Shown piece by piece: positions 45,861 to 55,695 of a DNA stretch of 64,000 nucleotides (positions within the stretch are counted from its first letter, which is position 1; every line of letters begins with the position of its first letter). Both the position numbers and the translations under genes were made by a program. The stretch covers positions 123,932,453-123,996,452 of the forward strand of contig JAUPFV010000005.1 in NCBI GenBank assembly GCA_036936605.1. The letters are read 5' to 3'. The stretch comes from Limnanthes douglasii subsp. nivea. Its lineage: Eukaryota > Streptophyta > Magnoliopsida > Brassicales > Limnanthaceae. The notes beneath the pieces were generated by a model. That model worked only from the letters and a program-made list of their open reading frames with translations. It searched no databases and was not told the origin of the DNA.

Positions 45861-47800
45861 AGTAACTTGTATATTTAAACTTTCCTTCTCCTCCTTGCTC
45901 TGATTGAGTTGAATAGATGGACACTTTTGCACGTGAATCCATGGATAGGACCCGGAATATGCTATGGTTGCCAAGGAGTCTGCTAGTGTATTTTCTATTC
46001 GGGTATATGCTCATAGGTGATATCTTTGAAGTTAACTGCCACCTCTTTAAGAACGAATAAATATTTAATTAACTGCTCCTTTTTTGCCTCAGATTGACCT
46101 TGTACATGATGGATAAGAAGCTGGGAATCACTCATTAACCCGACCCTTTTGGCTCCACAAATCAGGGCTAACTTCAAACCAGCTATAACAGCTTCATATT
46201 CTGACTCGTTGTTAGAAGCCCTAATAGCAAAACATATAGCCTGGTATAGCTTGTCGTCGTACGGAGAGGTTAAGGATATCCCAGCACCACAACGCATGGT
46301 ACTTGATCCACCATGTGTCCGGACAACCCAAAACTTCCTAGTCTTTTCACTTATGGCTTGTTTAGTGCTCCTGTCTAAATAGAACTCAACTAAGAAATCA
46401 GCAACGAACTGAGCCTTTATTGCAGTTCGAGGGGCAAAATCAATGTCATAGTCTCCTAATTATACTTACCATTTGGTCATTCTGCTTGATACGTCTGCCT
46501 TTTGAAGAACATTTTTCAAGGGAAAAGATGTCCGGACAACAATAGAATGAGACTGAAAGTAGGGCCTCATCTTTCTAGCAAAAATTACTAAATCCAGTGC
46601 TAGCTTTTCAAGCTTTAAATATCTTTTTTCATCATTCATCAAGCTTTTGCTGATGTAGTACACCGGACGAGGATAATTGTCCACCTCTCTAACTAGCACC
46701 GCAGTTATGGCACATTCGGAGACTGATAAGTATATGTATAATGTTTCTCCATCAACAGGTTTAAACAGGGTTTTGGGGGAGAATAAATACTTTTTTATTT
46801 CATCAAAGGCATGGTCGCACTGTGGAGACCAGTTAAATTCTTTGGCACCCTTTAAAGTTTGGAAAAATGGGGCACACATATCCGAAGACCTTGAGATAAA
46901 ACGGTCTAGAGCAGCTAACCTCCTTATCAATCTTTGTACTTCTTTAATATTTCGAGGAGGATCCATCTGCAGTAAATCATTGAGCTGGTTTGGATCAGGT
47001 TGTATCCCTTTCTCACTTATCACATACCCCAAAATCTTTCCGGACTGCACTCCGAAAACACACTTCTCTGGATTCAACTTTAAATTAACTTTTACCAAGT
47101 TGGCAAAAGTTTCTTGCAGATCTGCCAAATGTAGCTCTTCATCCACACTCTTTACCATCATGTCATCAATGTAGACTTCTATGTTTCTTCCAATCTGATC
47201 AGCGAAAGCTTTGTTCACCAACCTCTTATAAGTATCCCCAACATTCTTTAACCCAAAAGGTATCACCTTATAACAATGAAGGCCCCTATGAGTAACAAAA
47301 GTAGTGTGTTCTTGATCTTTTGGATCCACTTGAATCTGATTATACCCGGAGAAGGCATCCATAAAGGACAACAACTTGTTCCCAGATGTGGAGTCCACTA
47401 ACTGATCGACCCGAGGGACCGGATATAGGTCTTTTGGGCAATCCCTATTAAGGTCTGTAAAGTCGATGCACATTCAGCACTTCCCATTTTAATTTTTTTA
47501 CTAATACCTGATTGGTTGTCCATAAAGGGTATTGGGATTCCTTTATGTGCCCCATCTTAGAAAGCCGGTCAACCTCTTGAACTACAACATCAGCTTTCTC
47601 CTTAGAAAAAGCTCTCCTCTTTTGTACAACAGGTGTTATATCTCTTCGGATGGATAGTTGGTGTGATATAACATCTGCTGGTACTCCGGTTACATCAGCA
47701 TTGCACCAAGCAAAAACATGCTGATGGTTTGTTAAAAAAGATAACATTTTGCTCTTCAGTTCTGATGTCATCTTAGATCCGATCTTGACGTTTATTCCTT
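45861..47800 (-). pseudogene. Element V: reverse transcriptase and RNase H
   Basis: The N-terminal frame 47771-47448 reads MLSFLTNHQHVFAW, HQLSIRRDITPVVQKRRAFS and GHIKESQYPLWTTN. A frameshift leads into the 335-codon frame 47473-46466, which holds MCIDFTDLNRDCPKD (residues 1-15), FMDAFSGYNQI (37-47, catalytic Asp), FGLKNVGDTYKRLVN (73-87) and YIDDM (101-105, at 47173-47159), then the connection to KMRPYF. RNase H in 46297-45995 shows NNESEYEAV and MSDSQLL. RT copies the element RNA and RNase H removes it. Only a few frameshifts separate this from an intact pol. Confidence 0.9.
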
Positions 47801-47902
47801 GAGCTGGAGAGTGAGTTTCAACCTCTTCGATTGGTATGAAAACACCAGAGCTCTCTCTGGGGTCATCAATTTCACCCTCTCCCCATAGGGCCCCTCTAAC
47901 TG

Positions 47903-48358
47903 CTAATCATCACTGATCTGAACTGCCCCCAAATTTTGACGGGCCAGTATTGTTGCATAACACTCCCTTGCTATCTTTTGACTACTTCGGACAACTCCCA
48001 CTTGTCCTTGCACGACGTATTTTAAACATTGGTGGACTGTTGAAGCCACAGCATGCATCCTGGAGAGCCAAGACCTTCCCAAAATGGCATTGTAGCACGT
48101 GGGGAAATCTACCACAATGAAAAGTACTCTAACCATCATCTTAAAAGGGCCCTTGCCCAACAAAACCTCCTCCTCAAACTCCCCGATTACGTCAGCAGAG
48201 ATTCCAGTGAAACCCACAATTGACTTGTTCGAACATTGAATCACTGTTGGATTCTTCATTTGCTTATAGGAAGTTAAAAAGAGGATAGTGGCTGAGCTGT
48301 CAGTGTCCACCAAAATTCGTCTAATGTCATTGCCCCCAATGGATGCTCCTATCACCAC
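47903..48358 (-). pseudogene. Element V: aspartic protease
   Basis: The open minus frame 48358-47903 starts MVIGASIGGNDIRRILVDTDSSATILF. The active site, usually DTGSS or DSGSS, reads DTDSS, so the catalytic Asp is kept but the following Gly is replaced. GFTGISADVIGEFEEEVLLG and the second-half motif YNAILGRSWLSRM follow. The protease would release Gag and Pol proteins from the polyprotein; the Gly-to-Asp change may impair it. It lies between gag (48428-48890) and RT. Confidence 0.85.
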
Positions 48359-48427
48359 AGCATCTTCATGGGACCAACTATATCTCTCAAAATCATCTTC
48401 ATCAAAAACAATGAAGGGAAAAGGAAT

Positions 48428-48890
48428 TTACGATTGATAGGAGGTCATGCCTCCTTCCAACTGAGTAGCCAGGGTGTGAACATGCCTCTTCTTTGAAGAA
48501 GTCGTTGGTGCTGTCATGGTGTCGCCTCCAAATATGGTAAGTGACTCAAAAAAGCTTATGAGCCTCGACACCGTCTTTCTGGATTCTGTGATAACACCCA
48601 CCTTATTCCGGGTTGGATCAGGATCCAAATACTCTGATTCCACATCGAATCTTTCAATTATCACCATAGCCCCGTCCATAGCTGAGGTCCCTGCATTGTT
48701 TGTTGGGTCGGTCCAATGAGCACTATCATGCCTATTCTCACTTCTTCTTTTAACATAACCACCCAATTTTCCTCTTTCTATCAAATTTTTCACCTCTTGT
48801 TTCAAAGCGATGCAATCTTCTGTGTTATGGCTGATGAGCCCGAATTCAGCATGCTCCCCGAACAAGGGCAAATCGATCTAGTCTCTCCGA
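48428..48890 (-). pseudogene. Element V: gag C-terminal part
   Basis: The open minus frame 48871-48428 reads PLFGEHAEFGLISHNTEDCIALKQEVKNLIERGKLGGYVKRR, the Gag segment before protease in Tat elements, with a single incomplete zinc-type motif. It continues to about 48890, where it is cut by the 5' LTR of Z. The front part of the same gag resumes at 54450-55675 on the far side of Z. Confidence 0.8.
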
Positions 48891-48900
48891 ATACCGGACA

Positions 48901-49305
48901 TGTTACATGGGCAGGGATCGAACAGGTCATTTGGACCGGACAGAATTCTGTGAACACTGTGAACTTAATGCTGTTCGAACTGTGACAAAAGTACTAAAAA
49001 ACCTAAACACTTCTTGACTAAGCTACTTGCTCTCCTACTTAGAGCTCTTGGGTCTTTGAACATGACCCGGGTCCATTAAACATGACCCGAAAGCCCATAA
49101 GGGCCCAAACATTACACTATAAATACCTAACCACCTGCATTAACTATGGGTAATGAGAATTAACTGCTACCAAGCTGCTTAATAATCTCTCTACTCTCTA
49201 CTCTAACCGTTAAACACCCACACACCACCGTTAAACACCCACACACCACCTTAAAACTCCACTTGAAATTACCAGCCTACCGTCAGGCAATTATTATCCA
49301 CACCA
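48901..49305 (+). repeat. Element Z 5' LTR (about 405 bp)
   Basis: It starts TGTTACATGG and ends CCACACCA, the same end as the V LTR, followed by the primer site. Shared words include GACAAAAGTACTAAAAA (48984) and AAGCCCATAAGGGCC-type text. The 5' border is less sure than the 3' border. A short near-perfect repeat CCGTTAAACACCCACACACCACC occurs twice, near 49207 and 49230. TATAAATA at 49118-49125 is the likely promoter core. Confidence 0.75.
49118..49125 (+). promoter_or_regulatory. Element Z LTR TATA box
   Basis: TATAAATA about 188 bases before the LTR end. The equivalent minus-strand box in the V 5' LTR is at 55845-55852, so its position is conserved in the family. Confidence 0.6.
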
Positions 49306-49307
49306 AA

Positions 49308-49326
49308 TTGGCGACCACAGTGGGAG
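49308..49326 (+). promoter_or_regulatory. Element Z primer-binding site
   Basis: TTGGCGACCACAGTGGGAG begins two bases after the LTR end. V has the same sequence with one change at 55693-55675 (minus). The priming tRNA is not identified here. Confidence 0.65.
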
Positions 49327-49378
49327 GAGCAAGGTGCCTGAATCAAGCATTCAAAACCTGCCAAGAAATTATGTCCGT

Positions 49379-50039
49379 ATGAATCCGGACAATCCAGAGC
49401 TTCCACCGGCTTTGCTTGAAATGGTGGAAGAGAACGATGAGTACACTGTCGAAGAGCGTGACAGGCTAAAGTGTGAAATAGAAGCTCTGAGGGCTGAGAA
49501 GGCCAAGATGGGCGTGAAAGAAAAATCCAAAGCATCGGTTGCTCATCATACCGATAACCCCAGAGAGCATGAGGCTTCTAAAACTCATGTGAGCACCAAA
49601 AAGACTCATGCTAGTTCCAAAAAGTCTCACCGGTCCAAGCCTGTGGAGAGTTCTGATTTGAGCTCAGAATCTTCAGGTAGCTCTTCGGACAGCGAGGGAA
49701 ATGAAAAATCCTTGTCCTCTAGCAGCGATGAGGGTCGAACCAGGAAAAAGCAAAAGCAGGTTAAGAAATATTCAAGAAAAAGAGACCACTATGGAAGAAT
49801 GAAAAGGCATATTGGTAAGGGATCATCTCATAGCCGGGGGCATGTGGACTGGATGTTGATGGATCCCTTTGCTTTCCACGATGAGCCAGGTATCTTTGCA
49901 ACTCCCAATGAGGATACTGTGTTCAGTCGTGGAAGGAATTGGAGGCAGTCTCCACTGTCTTCTAAAATCCTGTCCGGAAACCTCCCCAAGAGGTTTGACA
50001 GCACTAAACTGAATAGAAGCAGCTCCCCTGGCAGGGACA
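49379..50039 (+). pseudogene. Element Z: gag, truncated
   Basis: The frame is open upstream of ATG 49379, which I take as the start (MNPDNPELPP). A charged coiled-coil (EENDEYTVEERDRLKCEIEAL) is followed by a Ser/Lys-rich low-complexity stretch (SSESSGSSSDSEGNEKSLSS), then the start of the Gag domain (DEPGIFATPNEDTVFSRGRNW, SPLSSKILSGNLPKRFDSTKL). It breaks off near 50030-50040 where integrase begins in another frame. The open frame reads on to 50134 through integrase sequence, giving a meaningless tail. V gag (55675-54450) shows what follows in a fuller copy. Confidence 0.8.
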
Positions 50040-50771
50040 ACATCAAAAGCTGTCATAAAATTCATTATGTCCAACATATGTTGCAGATTTGGTGTCTCGC
50101 AGAAAATAACAACAGACAATGGGCCACAGTTTGACAATAGAGAAATGGAAAGCTTCTGTGCCTCAAGGAATATACAGCATTGTTTTTCTTCACCTTTCAA
50201 CCCACAAGCTAATGGGCAAGTTGAAGTGGCTAATAGAACTATACTGTCCGGTTTAAGGAAGAATCTGGAAGGGGCTGCTGGGAAGTGGCCTAGTTATTTA
50301 CAAGAAGTCTTGTGGGCCTACCGGACAACACCTGGGGCTGCAACACAAGAATCACCCTTCGCCTTGGTCTATGGAATGGATGCAGTAGCCCCCATAGAGA
50401 AGACACTCCCTTCCTTTCGTGTTCACAACTTCTCCGGACACGCTAATGAGATGGCCATCAGAAATCAACTTGATTTGATAGAAGAAAGACGGGTTAAAGC
50501 TCGCCTTAGAGTTGCACACTATCAGGGCTTGATGAGAAGCAGGTTTGCTTCTAAAGTTAAAAGAAGAGATTTCCAACCAGGGGACAAAGTATTAAGGAAG
50601 GTCTTCTTACATACTAAAGAAAATCTCTTCGGAAAGTTGGCCCCAACTTGGGAGGGTCCGTATATTGTGTTTGAAAGAATCAAGCCTGGCACTTATTGGT
50701 TGGAAGACAAAGATGGCAGGGTTCTAACTCATCCTTGGAATATTGAACATCTTCGGATGTACTTGGAATAA
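50040..50771 (+). pseudogene. Element Z: integrase C-terminal half
   Basis: An uninterrupted frame of about 234 codons from 50067 to TAA at 50771. It has RFGVSQKITTDNGPQFDNRE (second catalytic Asp), FNPQANGQVEVANRTIL (catalytic Glu), WAYRTTPGAATQESPFALVYGMDAVAP, then the C-terminus GDKVLRKVFLHTKENLFGKL, WEGPYIVFERIKPGTYW, HPWNIEHLRMYLE. The zinc domain and first Asp are deleted, so it cannot be active. This is the best-preserved gypsy integrase end in the window, with no stop, and serves as the ruler for S, T and V. Confidence 0.9.
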
Positions 50772-50815
50772 CACTTGTGTAAATATTTACTTGTTTGAAC
50801 TTCCATGTAAATATT

Positions 50816-50868
50816 TGGGGGCATACTCTTTCCTCCCTGGTGGCACGGGGAGGTTTTAATGAGGTGTC
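50816..50868 (+). other. Conserved post-pol block, element Z copy
   Basis: GGGGGCATACTCTTTCC, then TGGTGGCACGGGGAGG, then TTTTAATGAGGTG, starting 45 bases after the integrase stop. It is conserved in S, T and V and more weakly in W1. Confidence 0.6.
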
Positions 50869-51261
50869 CGGATGGTTGAATAAAATTCGATGCCTTGTTC
50901 AAAATTTTCTAAGTTTTTTCAAAGTTCTATCTCTTGTTATACTACCCGGACTGAAAGATCTAAGGGCTATTTAAACTCAAGCCATAGAATTTAAACACTC
51001 TCACAATGCAATAGCTAAAAGCTACTTAAACTCTAGTTATCTAAACTAAAACAAACAATGAAAGAAGATGATGGTTGTGCAAAACAGAAGTATTCATTGA
51101 ACAACTTAAAATTGCCTTGGCCTTCCAAGGACTTTCGAATAGGTCAGGATACAGCACAAAAAAAACCTGTCCGAACAAATACCGGACACCACTACAAAAA
51201 GAGTGCCTTGGCCTTCCAAGGACTTTAGTTTGAATAAAAGATAAACCAAGTAAACCATAAA

Positions 51262-54227
51262 TTAAGATTGAGCCTTTGAAGATGGCTCCCCTTCATCTGC
51301 TTTCTTACCCTTAGAGTCGTTCCCCCCTTCGACTACCTTCTTGCCCTTGGGATCATTCTCCTCTTCACCTGGGCTCTCTCCGGTCTTCTCTTCATCATCA
51401 GATGAAGACCCACTGGAAATTCCATCCTCCTCGACCATTGTATAATATGGAAGGTCATCATCATCCACATAGAGCCATAAGTCCCCCAGGGTCCTCTTCG
51501 GAAAGTTTTCATGAAAAAGGAGAACCATATAAGACTTTACCCTTTGAATCATTAACTCTTCGCTTTTAATCATCTCCCTGGCATAGGCATTGATCTTGGC
51601 ATTGATTGTGGCCTCATGGTCCCTTAACAAAGCATTTTTCTCCTCAGCAGCCTGGGTTACTGCATTTTCTAGAGCAATCTTGTCAGTAGTCAAGTTGGTG
51701 ATAATCTTCTCCTTTGCAGTAGTTTCTCCCCTTGAGGCAGTAAGGTCCTTCTCCATATCGGGCAGCTTCTCCTGAAGATCTTTTATGGTTTCTTCTAGGG
51801 TGGCAACTTTTGTGTTGTTTTCATCTTGATTCCTCTTCAGCTCCTCATTTGCTTCCTTAAGCAAATCAGCATTGGTAGTAGCAGTGCGGAGGTCTTCGGA
51901 CAGCTTTTCCTTCTCAGACTTGAGGTCTTTGATGGTGTCTGCTTGACTCCGGACTTGTCTCTCCAATGTAAGAATTGGCTGCACATTACTAAGCAAGGAA
52001 TGGGCTATAGTGTCCGTTTCACTAGAAACCATGAAAGTCTTACCATTGAAATTGACCGTATTGGAGCTGCTTGGAGGAACGTGGGGCCCTACGAATTCAT
52101 CTCTCGGGAGGCCAAGGAAATACTCGCCAAGCCCAGCTAGACCAGTGATGTCCACTCCATCGAGGTTGAGATCTCCCCCCTCTACCTCATCGGTATGAAA
52201 GTCCCTTGGGATCTCTTCGGCCAGCGTTGGGTAAGAGGGGTCAGTGGGGAAAGAGGGCTCCGGATCCCGGAGAGCAAGCTCCTCTCCTTGTGAAGTCTTT
52301 TTCTTCTTGGCTTCCCGGTCAGCACCTTCACCTACTTGCTTGTGAGTCATTTTTGGAGCCCTTGTAGGATTTGGAAGGTCTGCTTCCTGCCTTTCGGTCT
52401 CATGCTCCACTACTTGCAAGAGGTCTGCATCAATTTGAACCTGGGCCGGCCTCTCCGGGTCTGTTGGGGCATCCTTCTCAGCATCGCTCGCCACCTTTTT
52501 TCTTTTTCTCCTGCCTTTCATTTTGCTTGGGGCTTTGGCCCGGGCAGGCAGGTAGAGTGTCCTATCTAGTTCGTGGGACCTTCTAAGCACAATGTCTTCA
52601 GGAGGCTGGGTGGAGAGCTCTTCCCAGGTTAGGTCTCTCCGATCTGTGGTATTCCATAGGTAAGACCTGGCTAGATTTCCAAGGGTGAAGGCTTTGTGGA
52701 ATCGATTCTCCCAGTTCTCTGCGGCCCAAGCATTGATTTTGCCACAGGTAACCTGCCCGGCCTTCAAATAATCCCCGAACTCCTTTGGCAGTTCTATTAA
52801 AACAAAAGAGAGATTACTTAATTTAAACCAACTTAAAGAAAGAGAAATGGACAGAAATTTAAAGTAAGGAACTTACGGTCACTCCTCCACCTACTCCTGA
52901 GGAGGCTTGGGTTCTCTCCGGCCTTGATCTTCTTGCCATTTTCCCAAGCACCACTGACAAACAGAAATTGGCTCCTCCATTTGCTCTCTGACTCCAAGAG
53001 ATCATCAACAGCCTTGAGATCGTTCCCCATGTTAAAATGGTAGAAGGGAAATTGGTGATGCTTGCAAAGGTTGGCCACCGCTGCGAACTCTTCCATAGGG
53101 AGAGGGATCCCGGACAGCCTAGATGCCATGATACATGGCATCAGAGTAAACCCGCCATTGGGGCTCAGCTGGCTCGGGCAGAGCTTCAAGGTGGAAGTAT
53201 CGAACGATCTCCGGGTCCAGTGGGAACCTGAGTCCCCAATTAAATAGCTCTGTAAAAAAGACTATTTCGTTCCTCTTGCAATCCATAGGGGTCTTCAGAT
53301 CTATGGGGATCCTTATCTTTACATTTTCTGGGATCCCCCATTTTGTGCGCATTCGCCCCAGGTCAGAAGTATGGATGAATGCATACTTGGTCTTCTGTAA
53401 GGCCAAGAGATATTTGAGCTCAACTCAGTGGAAACATGGCCCCACCTTCTCTTCAAGGCACTCCGGCAGGTCCGGATGCCTCAAGTACAGTTTTTCCTTG
53501 CCTTTTTTGGCAGCAGCAGCATTTTCAGTCTGGCCGGAGAACTCAGACTCGAAAGGGACCTCTTCAGCAGAGTCCTCCATTCTTTCCTCCATAATTGTTG
53601 GGGGAATGTCTGTGGTAGTGGTCCGGGGAGGGTTAAAGCATGGCTCAGCCTGGCTACCGGACTGCTGGCCTTCTGTGTTTCTTTGACTTCTTATCTCAGG
53701 CTGGGGCTCAGAGGCAGTAGTTTCTCTTGGAGGTACCGGACTACTGGCATCCGGACCAGATGGCCTTTCCCGGGGAGCACTAATGGGCACTCCAGACCCA
53801 GAACCACTGTTTTTTCCCCCGATTTGGAGGGAGTATTCTTGGAGGCTAGCCCTTTGACTAGCCGGCTTGTCCTTTTAACCACCAGCTTCTCCGAAGAGTG
53901 CTCTGTGTCAGACCCCATTGCAATAAACGGCGAAGGTTTCCTAACACTTGTAACTGTGACTCCTGGCTCAACAACAGGTACTGACTCCTGAACTGAGGAA
54001 CTAGAGACTATGGGCGAAAGGGTGGATTGAAAGATTTTTTTGGGCTTAGTACCTTTGGAGGAAGATGAGCCTCGATCTGACTCAGTAACAGAGGCGACTG
54101 GTTTATCAATGGGTGATGAAGGTAGCCCTGCTGCTATTCGTCTCTCCTTCTCAACTTTTTGTGCTCTTTCCAACTCCGAAAGATTGAGCCACCCACCTTT
54201 GATCAGTGTTGTTCTTGCTGTAAACAT
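51262..54227 (-). pseudogene. Element Z: antisense ORF with intron and putative transposase_28-type domain
   Basis: Minus strand, from ATG 54227 (MFTARTTLIKGGWLNLSELERAQ). It has a Ser/Thr/Pro-rich N-terminus, a frameshift near 53810, and an in-frame TGA at about 53424-53422 (H-stop-VELKY). The domain reads WGIPENVKIRIP near 53330, NEIVFFTELFNWGLRFPLDPEIVRYFH near 53275-53195, a one-base frameshift near 53170, then QLSPNGGFTLMPCIMASRL and SQFLFVSGAWENG near 52960. This resembles the Pfam family 'putative gypsy type transposon' (Transposase_28); the match is by eye. An 83-base intron follows at 52876-52794, then a 500-codon open exon to 51262 with a lysine-rich segment, a coiled-coil and the end LLFHENFPKRTLGDLWLYVDDDDLPYYTM. 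It lies just inside where the 3' LTR should be. Function of such antisense ORFs is not settled. Confidence 0.8.
52794..52876 (-). other. Intron (83 nt, GT-AG) in Z antisense ORF
   Basis: On the minus strand the donor is GTAAGTTCC at 52876 and the acceptor TTTTAATAG at 52802-52794. The interior is T-rich (TTTCTCTTTCTTTAAG). Frame check: the exon-1 frame (codons counted from 53189) and the exon-2 frame (counted from 52767) differ by 2 bases modulo 3, and 83 is 2 modulo 3, so splicing joins them exactly as SD-Q-LPKEFGDYL. Without splicing the frame ends at a stop at 52833. Confidence 0.75.
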
Positions 54228-54450
54228 AAACTACCCAGAAAGCTCTGAGTAAATTTGCAGAGTAAATGTGAAAGAAATGGTAAAACAGTGGAAAATGAGT
54301 TTGAATTTATAGTAAATCTGAAAAAAAGAGTTGATTCCTAGGAGAATTCGAAAAGTTTGGCAATGACTAAAAGACGGCGCTGATGTCACTACTTGTAATT
54401 AAAGAGGTTACTTGTTGAAGAAGGTGGCGCGAAATTCAAGGTGAAAAAAT
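54228..54450 (-). other. Element Z: antisense-ORF leader, ending at junction with V gag
   Basis: The text aligns with 33750-33984 and 41680-41910 of V (shared AAGTAACCTCTT and GAATTCTCCTAGG type words), the leader between the LTR side and antisense ORF start. It stops aligning near 54450, where V gag sequence begins. The 3' LTR and about 200 bases before it are missing. Confidence 0.6.
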
Positions 54451-55675
54451 GGCTGGAATAATAGCTTTCTGGTTTGGTGCAGCTGGGGCCGATCTCACCT
54501 GCCTACGCACCCTCGTCTTCTTCGTTTCATCCACATTTATTTGTTTTCCCACTTGATTTACTAAACCGCCCCATGTCATAGCTTTCTTCCTGGTCACCGA
54601 ATCGGCCAAATTACTAGGGTTCAGACCTTGCCTTAGAGAAGCTATTGCTACTTGTTCAAAGCAGTCAGCTAATCCATTCTTTGTGTTCACAAAGCGACTT
54701 ATATATATTCTTTCAAGGATTCATTTGGTTCTTGGTCACAATGGATAATAGTGACTTCCTTACTTCCAACGAACTGCCTCCGGAAGGCCACCCAAAAAGT
54801 ATTGAAATTTCTGATGCAGCCCTGTGGCAGGCTATTATACCACTTCAGAGCACTCCCCGTAAAAGACTAGGAGAATGCTCTACAAAGCAACTTATCATCA
54901 TCGTCAAAATTCATCATAAAGTTTTTAAATTGCTCCAGATGATTATCTCGATCTTTACTCCCATCGTATTTTTCTATCTTTGTACTGTCAAACCTCTTAG
55001 GAAGGTTTCCGGACGGTATCTTGGAAGACAATGGAGATTGTCTCCAATTTCGGCCACGACTAAACAGTATGTTCATTGGGAGTTGCAAAGATACCTGGTT
55101 CATCATGAAAAGCGAAAGGATCCACCAACAGCCGGTCTATATGCCTCCGGCCATGGTTGTGGCCATGAGAGGACCCTTTCCTCAGATGCCTTTTCAACCT
55201 TCCATGCCTGTCCCTCTTTCTGGAATAATTTTTAACCAACTTTTTCTTCTTTTTAGAATGGCCTTCATCACTGCTAGATGACAGGGAATCCTCAACTTCA
55301 TCTTTGTTCGAGGAGCTACTAGAAGATTCTGAATCTGAATCTGAGCTCTCCACTGGTTTAGACCGGTGAGACTTCTTTGAGCTAGCATGAGTCTTTTTAG
55401 TACTTACATGGGTCTTTGCTGATGGGTCATGCTCCCTTGGATTGTTAGTATGGTGAATGGCTGACACTTTTGTTTTTTCTTTCAAACCCATCTCTACCCT
55501 TTTAGGAGCCCTCAGGGCTTCTATCTCAGCTTTCAATCTGTCTCACTCTTCGATCGTATACTCATCGTTTTCTCCTACCATTTATGCTAAAGTTTGTGGC
55601 ACTACCTGCTCGTCCGGATTCATCCGAGTTGACGTTTCATGATGGTTTCGAATGCTAGATTCAGGCACCTTCAAC
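54450..55675 (-). pseudogene. Element V: gag, N-terminal and central part
   Basis: Minus-strand text starts just after the primer site: VPESSIRNHHETSTRMNPDEQ. Two early stops follow (TAA near 55580, TGA near 55546). The open frame 55536-55060 holds KAEIEALRA, a Ser-rich and Lys-rich stretch (SSSSSNKDEVEDSLSSSSDE) and DEPGIFATPNEHTV. The Gag domain follows in 55106-54867 (SGNLPKRFDSTKIEKYDGSKD, NHLEQFKNFMM), then KWYNSLPQGCIRNFNTFWVAFRR near 54840-54770 and 54690-54450 (FEQVAIASLRQGLNP, RKKAMTWGGLVNQVGKQI). It is cut by Z near 54450 and continues at 48890. Confidence 0.85.
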
Positions 55676-55693
55676 TCTCACTGTGGTCGCCAA
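55675..55693 (-). promoter_or_regulatory. Element V primer-binding site
   Basis: The minus strand reads TTGGCGACCACAGTGAGAG, two bases inside the 5' LTR end. It matches the Z site at 49308-49326 except for one base. Confidence 0.65.
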
Positions 55694-55695
55694 TT

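Larger units (their letters stand above)
39474..47399. repeat. Direct tandem duplication, copy 2 (7926 bp)
   Basis: The partner of 31547-39473. It continues without a break into the rest of V at 47400 (AACTGATCGACC), while copy 1 continues without a break from W1 on its left. That identifies copy 1's left and copy 2's right flanks as the original surroundings. Confidence 0.95.
48901..54450 (+). mobile_element. Element Z: deleted Tat-type retrotransposon nested in V
   Basis: Plus-strand order: LTR 48901-49305, primer site, gag, integrase C-terminal half, conserved block, then the antisense ORF on the minus strand (54227-51262). Protease, RT, RNase H and the front of integrase are gone. There is no 3' LTR: the antisense ORF leader runs straight into V gag near 54450. 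It is a close relative of V (LTR ends, primer site, gag and integrase all align), in the opposite orientation. Confidence 0.85.

Noticed and set aside
53276..53991. 136- and 187-codon plus-strand frames
   Set aside because: Opposite the antisense ORF of Z, with no recognisable motif and no matching frame in V.
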